Source: Paracoccus zhejiangensis (lineage in GTDB: Bacteria; Pseudomonadota; Alphaproteobacteria; Rhodobacterales; Rhodobacteraceae). Taken from it: a stretch of 64,000 nucleotides of DNA. The translations under genes were made by a program, and so were the position numbers. Within the stretch, counting starts at the first letter, position 1. Each line of letters starts with the position of its first letter. Under the pieces are notes generated by a model. That model had not been told where the DNA came from. It made no database searches and worked only from the letters and a program-made list of their open reading frames with translations. Below are positions 45,241-53,772 of this stretch, piece after piece. The DNA is taken from NCBI RefSeq assembly GCF_002847445.1, contig NZ_CP025431.1, positions 124,001-188,000 on the forward strand. Reading direction: 5' to 3'.

Positions 45241-45999
45241 TTATCGACCCGTTGCGCCCAGCACCACGCCGACCGTCTGGACCAGGATGCCCATGTCGCC
45301 CCAGAAGCCGAAGCTTTCGGCATAGACACGGTCGATCTGGATGCGCTCGTCATAGCTGATGTCATTGCGGCCGCTGACCTGCCACTTGCCGGTCAGTCCC
45401 GGGCGCAGCGCCAGATAGGCGGCCCGAGCCTCGCCATACATCGCCAGTTCGGCCTCGGTGATCGGACGGGGCCCGACAAGGCTCATCTCGCCCCTGAGCA
45501 CGTTCACCAGCTGCGGCAGTTCATCAAGGCTGCTTTTGCGCAGCACGTTGCCGATGCCGGTGATGCGCGGATCGCTGAGCAGCTTGCGGGTCTCGTGCCA
45601 TTCACGCCGCGCCTCGGCATCGCGCTCGAGCAGTTCGGTCAGCCGCAGATCGGCATCGGGGACCATGGTGCGGAACTTGAGGCAGCCGAATTCCTCACCG
45701 CCGCGCCCGACCCTAAGGTGTTGGAACAGCACGCCGCCCGGCTGGATGACCTGCATCAGAACGATGACGAGGATCAGCGGCAGGAAGACGAGGATAAGGA
45801 CCAAGGCGCCGATGATGTCGAGCCCGCGCTTGCCGTAGCGACCGTAGAAACCGTTCACCCGGTCATGGACCAGCGATGCGGTCCGGTCGGTCGAGCGGCT
45901 GCGGATCGGCTCGCCCGGGCGGGCATTCGTCTCGCTTGCATGGCGCAGCGCGGGGGGGCGCGATGGGCTGCGCGTCTCGTCCAGGGCATCAAACATCAT
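45241..45999 (-). CDS. exoY: Initiating sugar-phosphate transferase, ExoY-like
   Basis: A 252-aa polyprenyl-phosphate sugar-phosphate transferase. A charged N-terminus precedes one membrane segment (IGALVLILVFLPLILVIVLM, residues about 63-82). Then come the family blocks LFQHLRVGRGGEEFGCLKFRTM, LRKSSLDELPQLVNVLRGEMSLVGPRP and LRPGLTGKWQVSGR. It starts repeat-unit assembly by transferring a hexose-1-phosphate to undecaprenyl phosphate at the inner membrane. It is the first gene of the leftward operon. Whether the sugar is galactose (ExoY) or glucose cannot be told. Confidence 0.9.
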   Translation of the reverse strand: MMFDALDETRSPSRPPALRHASETNARPGEPIRSRSTDRTASLVHDRVNGFYGRYGKRGLDIIGALVLILVFLPLILVIVLMQVIQPGGVLFQHLRVGRGGEEFGCLKFRTMVPDADLRLTELLERDAEARREWHETRKLLSDPRITGIGNVLRKSSLDELPQLVNVLRGEMSLVGPRPITEAELAMYGEARAAYLALRPGLTGKWQVSGRNDISYDERIQIDRVYAESFGFWGDMGILVQTVGVVLGATGR

Positions 46000-46621
46000 G
46001 AAATCTACTCACCACAGGCACAGGAACTGCACCTGGCCCGGGCGCTGGCACGCAGATGCGCGCCGGATCGGGTCTGGGGCAGCTCGTTAGATCGGGCGGT
46101 CGGGCCGCCTGCCTCAAACTTGCAATCACGGCGAACAAGATCAATTGGGCCAAAACATCATTGGTCCTGCCTCGGCCAATTCCTGCTGCAATTCATCGCG
46201 GGGTTGAGGGCGTTCACCGGCGTCTCCGCCTACCCGAAAGCGGCCTCGGACCTGATCACGAAACTGCCGCAAAGGCAGCTTGAAAAATCGTGAACCCTTT
46301 TCGCCTCTTGGCCTGCGTTTGCAGGGCTCAAAGCTGTTTCAAATCCGGTTCCATCACAGGTCAAGCATTCGCTGCATAGGAGGATTTCCGCCGACGCGAG
46401 TCAACCAAAGGTTGTTTTGAACCGATCTGGACGCACGTATAAAGCGTTGATTTTGTGATATAAACTGTTCAGTTTTGAATTTTCATGGGACAGAATCATG
46501 TATTGTCGTGTTGTAGCATGACACAGACTACACAGCGTCGGAAACGTCAGGGCACGCTAGCGATGACGGGGCCGGCACTGGTGTTCGCTCTACCGATTTG
46601 AGGAAGGTTTTCCGCACTGCC
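46000..46621. promoter_or_regulatory. Divergent control region of the polysaccharide locus
   Basis: About 620 bp, AT-richer than the rest of the window, between exoY (leftward) and the LmbE gene (rightward). It contains CAACCAAAGGTTG (46402-46414), a palindrome with 5-bp arms, and AAACTGTTCAGTTT (46462-46475), a palindrome with 6-bp arms beside TATAAA. I see no convincing protein-coding frame or RNA gene. Both operons probably start here. Confidence 0.55.
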
Positions 46622-47296
46622 ATGCTGTTCCAGACCACGCACCAATCGCCCCGCACGGCGCTGACCATCTTTGCCCACCCGGATGATGCCGAGATCTCCA
46701 GCTTCGGCTTCCTCGCCAAGCTGCGAAAGCAGGGCTGGCGGGTGGTGGTGCTGATCGTCACGCGCGGCGAGAACGGGGCCGATCCAAGCGAATGGGACCG
46801 TCGGCTCGAGGCCGAGGCGGCGGCGGGGCTGATCGGTGCGGAACTGATCTTCGGTGATTTCCCCGATGGCTTCGTCGCGCGCAACAGCGAGCTGATCTCG
46901 TGGCTCGAACGGGTGCTGGACCGCGAGCGTCCCGAGGTGATCGTGACCCATCACGTCGGCGAAAGCCGGACGGCACATCAGGATCATGTTGCGGTCGAGG
47001 CCGCCGTGCAGATCGCCGTGCGCCGGGCCGACTGGACGCCGACCCTGCTCCTGGCCGAGGGGCCGGACAATGACGCGACCTTCCGTCCCAACTGGTTCGT
47101 CGACATCACCGACGAGTTCGAGACCAAGCTGGCCGCCATCGGTCTGCACCTGTCGCAGGGCCGCAAGTATTACATGCAGCCTGACTATCACGAGCTTCGA
47201 TCGCGGCGCTGGGGGCTCAGCGTGCTGGCGGGGCGCGAGCGCCCGGGCATCAAGGCCTACTGGGAGGCCTATTTCCTGGCCCAGCAGGTCAACTGA
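46622..47296 (+). CDS. PIG-L/LmbE-family N-acetylglucosaminyl deacetylase
   Basis: A 224-aa Zn-dependent deacetylase. The zinc motif is IFAHPDDAEI (HPDD) near residue 17, and the distal histidine is in HHVGESRTAHQDHVAVE. It likely removes N-acetyl groups from a sugar of the exopolysaccharide or its lipid-linked precursor. The start is uncertain: ATG 46622 has AGGAAGG about 14 nt upstream, and a TTG at 46598 would add eight residues. It leads the rightward operon. Confidence 0.82.
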   Translation: MLFQTTHQSPRTALTIFAHPDDAEISSFGFLAKLRKQGWRVVVLIVTRGENGADPSEWDRRLEAEAAAGLIGAELIFGDFPDGFVARNSELISWLERVLDRERPEVIVTHHVGESRTAHQDHVAVEAAVQIAVRRADWTPTLLLAEGPDNDATFRPNWFVDITDEFETKLAAIGLHLSQGRKYYMQPDYHELRSRRWGLSVLAGRERPGIKAYWEAYFLAQQVN

Positions 47297-47323
47297 GCCG
47301 CATGGACAAGCACTGAGATCCAG

Positions 47324-48226
47324 ATGACACCCGAGACGACGATCAGGGCGGCCGAGCAGCCTGGGCCGGCGAACATGGCTATCGCGCCCCGCGCCCGCCG
47401 GGCGCCGGTCGATTTCATCGTGCTGGGTGCCATGCGCGCCGGCACCACCACGCTGCATGGCCTGCTGTCCCGCCACCCCGCCATCTCGATGGCGCGGGAC
47501 AAGGAGACCGATTACTTCATCGCCCAGAAGAACTGGCCGCGCGGGGCCGACTGGTACCGGCAGCAATTCGATCCGGCCTGCGCGCTTTGGGGCGAGGCCA
47601 GCCCGAACTATGCCAAGGGCCGGGATTTCCCCGGCGTGCCCGAGCGCGTCGCCCGCCATGCGCCCGAGGCGCGGCTGATCTACCTGGTGCGCGACCCGTT
47701 GCGCCGGGCGGTCTCGCAATATGGCCACAGCTGGACCATGGGCCTGCTGGAGACTCCCCCCGGCGATCTGCCCGACAGTCACGAATATCTGAGCCTCATC
47801 GACGCCAGCTGCTATGCGCGGCAGCTGGACCTGTGGCGCGCGCATTTCGACGCCGGGCAGATCCTGATCGTCGATTTCGACGCGCTGATCGCCGATCCGC
47901 AGGGGCAGATTGACCGGGTTCTGGCCCATATCGGCGCCGCGCCGCTGCAGATAGACGAGCTCGAGCGGCAGAATGGCGGCGGCGAGCTGTCGCGGGTGCC
48001 GCGCGGGGTGCTGAAACTGGCGCATGGGCCATTGCGCCCGGTGCTGACCGGGCTTTTCGGCCATCGCAGCCGCGCGGCGATCCGAGGGCTTCTGGCGCGA
48101 GGCCCCGAGCGGCGTCCCCCGGCCTTCCCAGAGGCGCTGCTGGCGCGGATGCGCACAGATCTGGCCGAGGACGCGGCGCGGTTCCGTGCCATGACCGGGA
48201 TGGAGCAGGCGCATTGGTCGGTGTGA
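47324..48226 (+). CDS. PAPS-dependent sulfotransferase 1
   Basis: A 300-aa sulfotransferase. The 5'-phosphosulfate loop is LGAMRAGTTTLHGLL near residue 35 and the 3'-phosphate site is YLVRDPLRRAVSQYGHSW near 125. FDALIADPQGQIDRVLAHIG is the usual C-terminal block. It should transfer sulfate from PAPS to a sugar hydroxyl of the exopolysaccharide. It overlaps the next gene by 4 nt (GTGA). Confidence 0.85.
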   Translation: MTPETTIRAAEQPGPANMAIAPRARRAPVDFIVLGAMRAGTTTLHGLLSRHPAISMARDKETDYFIAQKNWPRGADWYRQQFDPACALWGEASPNYAKGRDFPGVPERVARHAPEARLIYLVRDPLRRAVSQYGHSWTMGLLETPPGDLPDSHEYLSLIDASCYARQLDLWRAHFDAGQILIVDFDALIADPQGQIDRVLAHIGAAPLQIDELERQNGGGELSRVPRGVLKLAHGPLRPVLTGLFGHRSRAAIRGLLARGPERRPPAFPEALLARMRTDLAEDAARFRAMTGMEQAHWSV

Positions 48227-49518
48227 CGACAGAAAACATCCCGCAACGGACCCGGTTGCCGGGCGCCGGCCTGTCCCGTCCGGGGCAGCGATCGCTGTGG
48301 GTCCTGCTGGATGTCGGGCTGGCGCTGCTGGTTCTGCTCACCGCAGGCGACATTCCCAATCGCTGGGGGGTCAGCACGGCGCTTTGGGCACTGATCTATG
48401 GGCTGACGGTGCTGCGCATCCTGTCGGTCTGGCCGGCCTTCTTCCGGCTTCTGGCACGGAACTGGGTTTATCTGCTCTATCCCGCCATCTGCCTGATCTC
48501 CGTGGTCTGGTCGGTCGCGCCCAGGACCACGCTGGTCGGTGGAGTCCAGATCACCATGTCGGTGCTGATCGCCTGCTTCCTCGGCTGGCGCTTCGACCCG
48601 CGCCGGCTGATGCTGCTGGTCTTTGCCACCACCTTCGCCGGAGCCTTGGCTTCGATGTTGAACTATGCCAGCGGCGGGGCGATCACCCGGCCGCTTCACA
48701 GCGATGTCGGCGGTCTGCTGGGGATCTATACCAACAAGAACATGCTGGGCCATTACTCGGGCCTCTGCGCGCTGATCGCGATGACCTTCCTCTTGGCGCC
48801 CCGGACGCAGGTGCCGGCCCTCGCGCGGCGGGTGGCGCTGCCGGCGCTGGCTATCTGCATGGTCGCGGTGATGCTGTCCAAATCGATGACGGCGGTTCTG
48901 CTGCTGCCGCTTTACCTGGGCCTTATGCTGCTGCTGGCGCGCAACCGGCTTCCGGGCTGGCTGCGTTACGGCGCGATCGGCGTGATCATCCTGACCGTGG
49001 CGCTGGCCCCGGCGCTGATGGCGCTGGCGGATTTCGACCCGGCGGCGGCTTTGTTCGCCTCGACCGGCAAGGACGCCACACTGACCGGGCGGACCGAGCT
49101 TTGGGCCATTGCCGCTGGCGAGATCGCCAAGGTGCCGCTGATTGGCTATGGCTTCGGCGGCTTCTGGGCCGCGCCGCGATTCGAGCACCTGCATTTCCTC
49201 GTCCTGCAGGCCGGGGCCACCGCCCCCACCTTCCACGATTTCATCGCCGATGTCGGCATCGGCACAGGCTTCATCGGGATCATCGCCATCCTGGCGCTGG
49301 TCACCACCACCCTGCGCCGGGCCCTGCGGCTGTGGCGCTGGTCCGGTTCGGTCTTTGCCGCCGGCTGTCTCGTGACCGTGCTCTGGCCGCTGAACCTGGC
49401 GCTGGTCGAACCTTACCTCTACCGCCAGCACGAGTTGATGCTGGGCTGGATGATCATGATGGGCGTCAGCCTCGGACAGTTGCGCCGGGCCGACCTGCAT
49501 CCCAACCGTAAAGAGTGA
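48223..49518 (+). CDS. O-antigen ligase/polymerase-family membrane protein (Wzy/ExoQ-like)
   Basis: A 431-aa protein with about ten hydrophobic helices and the Wzy_C/O-antigen-ligase region: IYTNKNMLGHYSGLCAL, then TLTGRTELWAIA, then GYGFGGFW. The large periplasmic loop typical of this family follows TGRTELW. It probably polymerises repeat units. The GTG at 48223 overlapping the previous stop is preferred over TTG 48214. Confidence 0.83.
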   Translation: MTTENIPQRTRLPGAGLSRPGQRSLWVLLDVGLALLVLLTAGDIPNRWGVSTALWALIYGLTVLRILSVWPAFFRLLARNWVYLLYPAICLISVVWSVAPRTTLVGGVQITMSVLIACFLGWRFDPRRLMLLVFATTFAGALASMLNYASGGAITRPLHSDVGGLLGIYTNKNMLGHYSGLCALIAMTFLLAPRTQVPALARRVALPALAICMVAVMLSKSMTAVLLLPLYLGLMLLLARNRLPGWLRYGAIGVIILTVALAPALMALADFDPAAALFASTGKDATLTGRTELWAIAAGEIAKVPLIGYGFGGFWAAPRFEHLHFLVLQAGATAPTFHDFIADVGIGTGFIGIIAILALVTTTLRRALRLWRWSGSVFAAGCLVTVLWPLNLALVEPYLYRQHELMLGWMIMMGVSLGQLRRADLHPNRKE

Positions 49519-49520
49519 CC

Positions 49521-50375
49521 ATGAGAGAACTTCCCCCCTTCGCCCGCTTCAAGCAACGCTCGCGCCTCTATGCCGGGCGCTCCCTGCGCACCGTCGCCGG
49601 CCAGAGCCTCAGCGCGCCTTGCGTCTTCCTGCATGTGCCGAAATGCGGCGGCACCTCGGTCTCCGAGGCGCTCTATGCAACCGTGCCGCTGCATCGCAAG
49701 ATCGGCATCCTCGACTCGCCCTCGATCCGCCGGGCGCTGGCGATGCAGGCGACCGGGCAGGACGATCTGTCCTTCCATGACGAGGGACCAAACGCCGAGG
49801 CGACGACCCGCTTCCGCGAGGCGCTGGTCTTGATGCACATGGCCCATCAGGCGACGCTGATCCACGGCCATTTCCTCTGGTCCGAGATCGCCTGGCAGCA
49901 GTTCGGCACCCGTTACCGCTATGTCACCATCCTGCGCGACCCGGTGGCGCGGACGATTTCCAACTATCGCATGGACAAGCGCAGCGGCACCTTCACCGGC
50001 GATTTCGACGCCTTCCTCGACAGCGACGAGGGGCGGCGGAAGGCGCTGCACAAGCTGCGCTATTTCAGCGGCATGGCAACGGTGACGCCGGAACAGGAGG
50101 CCGAGGCGCTGGAACTGGCGCGGCGGAACATGCAGCGCTTTACTCTGATCGGCTTTCTGGATGACCTGCCGGGCTTTGCCAGCGATTTCGCCCGCATCTT
50201 CGGCCCGCGCCCGCGCATCCCGCATTACAACATGGCCGAGGATCGCCCCGTTCAACTGACCGAAAATCAGATGGACCGGCTGCGCGCCCTCTGCGCCCCC
50301 GATCTGGAACTTTACCAACTGGCCAAGGAAATCGCGCCCGGCCTGCCGGCGCGCGCGCGCGAGGATGCCGCATGA
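49521..50375 (+). CDS. Sulfotransferase 2 (Sulfotransfer_2-type)
   Basis: A 284-aa sulfotransferase, only distantly like the one at 47324. The PAPS loop is LHVPKCGGTSVSEAL near residue 36, and RYRYVTILRDPVARTISNYR is the 3'-phosphate site. GNIL-type inserts are absent. The ATG at 49521 has AAAGAG 5 nt upstream; a GTG at 49515 overlapping the previous stop is an alternative. It overlaps the co-polymerase gene by 4 nt. Two different sulfotransferases suggest two sulfation sites. Confidence 0.82.
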   Translation: MRELPPFARFKQRSRLYAGRSLRTVAGQSLSAPCVFLHVPKCGGTSVSEALYATVPLHRKIGILDSPSIRRALAMQATGQDDLSFHDEGPNAEATTRFREALVLMHMAHQATLIHGHFLWSEIAWQQFGTRYRYVTILRDPVARTISNYRMDKRSGTFTGDFDAFLDSDEGRRKALHKLRYFSGMATVTPEQEAEALELARRNMQRFTLIGFLDDLPGFASDFARIFGPRPRIPHYNMAEDRPVQLTENQMDRLRALCAPDLELYQLAKEIAPGLPARAREDAA

Positions 50376-52582
50376 TCCAGAGCGATGGACCCTTCTGGCG
50401 CCGCGACGGCGTCAACCGCGACCCCGAGGCGGTGCCCGAGGTCGATCTGGCCTCGACGCTGCGCGCGCTGCGCGGCGGGCTTGGCCGGCGCTGGCGGCTG
50501 ATCGCCGGGGTGACGCTGGCGCTGACCCTTCTGGCGCTGGTCTATGTGCTGCTGGCCACGCCGAAATTCACTGCCCGGGCCGAGCTGGTCGTGGACCCGC
50601 GCATCTCGAACTCGCTCTCGGGGCCGGAATCGCCGACGCTGCTTCTCTCGGACGCGCTGGTCGTCGACAGCGAGCTGAAGGTGCTGTCATCGCGCGAGGT
50701 GACGACGCAGGCCGCCGACGATCTGGGCCTGTTCGAGGTGGCGGTCGAGGACGAGGCGCCCGGCCTGATCGGACGGACCTTCGCCGCGCTCGGCGATCTC
50801 CTGGGCGGCGGTGAGGAGGAAGCACCGAACGCCGTGACCGCCGAGAATATCGAGGCCACCCGGCGCGAGGGAATCCGCCGCGAGATGATGCAGGATTTCG
50901 ACATCACCCGCGACGGCGGCACCTATGTCATCGACATCTCGCACACCTCTGAGGACCCTGTCTTCGCGATGGAGGCGGTGAACACGCTGATCGACGCCTA
51001 TTTCCAGGTCTCCTCGGACGCGGCGTTGTCCGATACCCGGCGCATCGCCGGCTGGCTGGACCAGCGCGTGGCGGTGCTTGGCGACGAGGTGCAGAAGGCC
51101 GATGTGAAGGTGACCGAGTACCGGCGCGAGAACGATCTTTTCACCATGCGCGACGACGTGCTGCCCTCCGAGGCGGAGCTGTCGGATGCCACCGACCGGC
51201 TGATCCGCCTGCGCTCGCAGCTGATCGAGATCGCCACCAAGTCCGACAAGATCAAGGGCATCGCCGGCACCGATTCCGTGGCCGCGCTGATGGACGGCAC
51301 GCTTGGCGGCGATGTGGCGAGCCCCGCGCTGAAGGATTTCCAGACCCGCTATGCCGGACTGGTGGCGGAAGAACGTGATCTGGCCAGCCGCTTTGGCCCG
51401 AACAGCGACTCCGTCGCCCGCAACCGGCAGGACCAGACCCAGCTGCGCGACCTGATGCTGGAGGAGGCCGCCCAGATCGCCGAGCGGCTGGACACCCAGC
51501 AAGAGGCCACGCGGCGCGAGATCGCCGCCACCGAGGCGCAGGTCGAGGATCTGCGCGCCCGCGCCAATGCCGATGCCGAGAAATCGATCCGCCTGCGGGA
51601 ACTCGAACGCGATGCCGATGCCAAGCGCAGCCAATATGTGACCATGGCGCAGGAAATGATCTCGGCCTCGCAGCGCGAGACCTTCCAGCGCGCTCCGGCC
51701 CGCGTCATCGCCCGCGCCGTGCCGCCCGATCAGGTCTCCTCGCCCAATGCCAAGCGGCTGTTGATCCTGACCATCTTCGGCGGGCTGGTGCTGGGCTCGG
51801 GCCTCGCCTTCCTGCGCGAGGTGATGGACAACCGCCTGCGCCGGGTCAGCGATCTGGGCGAGGGGCTGGGGCTGCGTTACCTCGGCTTCGTGCCGGGCGT
51901 GCCGCTGGTGCGCCGCCGCCTGCGCGGGTTCAAGGGGATGCTGGTTCCCCCCGCGCGTGACAGCGGCGAAGCCGCCGATACGCTGCGCAACCTGATCGCC
52001 GAATTGCAACGCCGCAAGACCGGCGGGGCGGCGCTGGTCACCGGCGTCACCTCGATCCGGCGCGGCGAGGGGCGGTCGGTGCTGGCCGGCTGGCTGGCGC
52101 AGGGCCTCTGCGACCGGGGCAGCCGGGTGGCGCTGGTCGATCTGGACCCGCGCGCGGGCAGCCTGTCGGCAGACCTGCCGGGGCGGATCACCCTTGGCGA
52201 TCCTTCGGCCGAGCTCGAGCCGGATCTGGCACGGCTTGGCGAGGGCTGGCGCGACGGTGCGCCGCTGATCCTCGGGCTGGCCGAGGGTTCCGACGTGCTG
52301 GACCGGGCGCAGCAGCAGCGGCTGGCCGGGCTGATCGCCGCCCTGCGCGGCGATCTGGACCAGGTGCTGGTGATCCTGCCGCCGCTGTCCGACCGTGCCG
52401 AGGCCGAGACCGCGGCCGGGCTGATCGACGGCGCGATTTTGGCGCTGCGCTGGGGCGAGGATGCCTTGCGCCCGGCTGAGGCCACCGTCTCGGCCAGCGG
52501 CGCGCTGCGCCCGAAGCTGATCGGCGCGGTCTTCACCGCCACCCGTGCGGCGGGGTTCCAGCAGTATAACCGCGAGCTGTAG
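50372..52582 (+). CDS. Polysaccharide co-polymerase Wzz/ExoP-like with degenerate tyrosine-kinase domain
   Basis: A 736-aa inner-membrane protein. Transmembrane helix 1 is near residues 50-70 (LIAGVTLALTLLALVYVLL), a long periplasmic coiled coil covers about 75-465, and helix 2 is near 470-490 before a cytoplasmic ATPase-like domain. In that domain the Walker A position reads SIRRGEGRSVLAG, where active BY-kinases have GEGKS/T, so the key lysine is Arg. The A' motif survives as VALVDLDPRAG. The usual C-terminal tyrosine cluster is reduced to a single Tyr (QQYNREL). It likely sets chain length without kinase activity. Confidence 0.83.
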   Translation: MIQSDGPFWRRDGVNRDPEAVPEVDLASTLRALRGGLGRRWRLIAGVTLALTLLALVYVLLATPKFTARAELVVDPRISNSLSGPESPTLLLSDALVVDSELKVLSSREVTTQAADDLGLFEVAVEDEAPGLIGRTFAALGDLLGGGEEEAPNAVTAENIEATRREGIRREMMQDFDITRDGGTYVIDISHTSEDPVFAMEAVNTLIDAYFQVSSDAALSDTRRIAGWLDQRVAVLGDEVQKADVKVTEYRRENDLFTMRDDVLPSEAELSDATDRLIRLRSQLIEIATKSDKIKGIAGTDSVAALMDGTLGGDVASPALKDFQTRYAGLVAEERDLASRFGPNSDSVARNRQDQTQLRDLMLEEAAQIAERLDTQQEATRREIAATEAQVEDLRARANADAEKSIRLRELERDADAKRSQYVTMAQEMISASQRETFQRAPARVIARAVPPDQVSSPNAKRLLILTIFGGLVLGSGLAFLREVMDNRLRRVSDLGEGLGLRYLGFVPGVPLVRRRLRGFKGMLVPPARDSGEAADTLRNLIAELQRRKTGGAALVTGVTSIRRGEGRSVLAGWLAQGLCDRGSRVALVDLDPRAGSLSADLPGRITLGDPSAELEPDLARLGEGWRDGAPLILGLAEGSDVLDRAQQQRLAGLIAALRGDLDQVLVILPPLSDRAEAETAAGLIDGAILALRWGEDALRPAEATVSASGALRPKLIGAVFTATRAAGFQQYNREL

Positions 52583-52600
52583 GGGTCGGGGCAGGCTGTC

Positions 52601-52663
52601 ATGTTCAACAGTCTTGCCAACTGTTGAACATGACTGTATTCAACAGTTCAGACGATTGTTGAA
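52601..52663 (+). repeat. Array of four TGTTGAA/TTCAACA half-sites (operator candidate)
   Basis: Half-sites lie at 52604-52610, 52623-52629, 52639-52645 and 52657-52663 in alternating orientation, giving inverted-repeat centres about 17-18 bp apart. The first pair extends to a perfect 12-bp arm (ATGTTCAACAGT / ACTGTTGAACAT, loop 7). There is no T-tract, so an operator is more likely than a terminator. The array ends 12 bp before the ATG of the nucleotidyltransferase gene. Confidence 0.6.
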
Positions 52664-52675
52664 CACGGCCTCTCC

Positions 52676-53695
52676 ATGATCCAGCGCCACAGCCCGATTG
52701 CCCATGCTGCCTATCACGACCTCATGCGCGGGCTGAAGGACGAGGCCGTCAGCGCGTTGCGCGGCACCCCCACAAGGGTCGAGCGCAATGGCCGGGCCTA
52801 TTGGTATGACAGCTTCCGCGTCGGCACCGATGTCCGCAAGCATTATATCGGCGAGGACAGCCCGGACCTCAGCGCCCGGCTCGAGGCGCATCGCGCCGCG
52901 CGTGACGATGCCCAGGCCCGCCGGCGCAACCGTGCAAGGCTGGTGCGGCTTCTTAGGGCCGAGGGGTTCCTGGGCCTCGATCCGACCACCGGCAGCCTGA
53001 TGGCGGCGCTGGCCGGGTCGGGGGTGTTCCGCCTTGGCGGCACGGTCATCGGCACCCATGCCTTCCGGCTTTACGAGGGCGAGCTGAACTTGCGCTTCGA
53101 CCTCAGTCAGACCGCGCAGACCGACGATATCGACATCGCCAGTTTCGAGCGCCTGTCGCTGGCGCTGGAGGATGCCGCCAGCCCGCCGGTGCAGGAGGTG
53201 CTGGGCGATTTTGCCTTTGCCCCGGTGCCAAGCCTTCAGCCGGGCAAGACATGGCGCTGGAAGCAGACCACGGGCAACACGCTGATCGAATTCCTGACCC
53301 CGGCCTTCGGCGCCGAGGAGGGGCTGCGGCCCTTGCCGGCGCTGGGGGTCGAGGCACAGGCGCTGCATCACCTGAACTATCTCATTGCCGAGCCGATCGC
53401 CGCCGCGGTGCCCTATCGCAACGGCGTCCTGGTGCAGATCCCGCGCCCGGAACGCTTTGCCATCCACAAGCTGATCGTCGCCGACCGCCGCCGCAAGGAT
53501 GACCGGCTGAAGGCCGAGAAGGACCGGATGCAGGCCGCCTTCCTGATCGAGGCGCTGGCCGAGGACCGACCCGAGGATCTGGCGGAAGCTTATGAAGAGG
53601 CGCTGGATCGTGGGCCGAAATGGCGCGAGCGCATCGCGGCCAGCCTGTCGCGGATGCCCGAAACGGCGGCGCGGTTGCAGGAGGTGGCGGGATAG
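52676..53695 (+). CDS. GSU2403-type nucleotidyltransferase-fold protein
   Basis: A 339-aa protein resembling the GSU2403/NTP_transf_8 family. The polymerase-beta-like acidic motif is QTDDIDIAS near residue 150, after VFRLGGTVIGTHAFRLY. Later, RFAIHKLIVADRRRKDD resembles the helical region of AbiEii-like nucleotidyltransferases. The ATG at 52676 has no visible Shine-Dalgarno and lies just behind the TGTTGAA array, so a leaderless or tightly repressed transcript is possible. Function is unknown; a toxin-like or defence role is one hypothesis. No antitoxin-like gene is adjacent. Confidence 0.65.
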   Translation: MIQRHSPIAHAAYHDLMRGLKDEAVSALRGTPTRVERNGRAYWYDSFRVGTDVRKHYIGEDSPDLSARLEAHRAARDDAQARRRNRARLVRLLRAEGFLGLDPTTGSLMAALAGSGVFRLGGTVIGTHAFRLYEGELNLRFDLSQTAQTDDIDIASFERLSLALEDAASPPVQEVLGDFAFAPVPSLQPGKTWRWKQTTGNTLIEFLTPAFGAEEGLRPLPALGVEAQALHHLNYLIAEPIAAAVPYRNGVLVQIPRPERFAIHKLIVADRRRKDDRLKAEKDRMQAAFLIEALAEDRPEDLAEAYEEALDRGPKWRERIAASLSRMPETAARLQEVAG

Positions 53696-53772
53696 GCCGC
53701 GACGAAACCCTTGGCAGGGTGCGGGGCAAAGCCTTACAGATATCCCCTGAATGACCGCAAAGGTGTGAGGGA

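Noticed and set aside
46000..46293. Plus-strand open frame running through the exoY upstream region
   Set aside because: It is the tail of a shadow frame antisense to exoY, with no ribosome-binding site or recognisable domain.
52601..52631. Rho-independent terminator after the co-polymerase gene
   Set aside because: The 12-bp stem is perfect but AT-rich at its ends and no T-tract follows. Repetition of its half-sites downstream fits an operator better.
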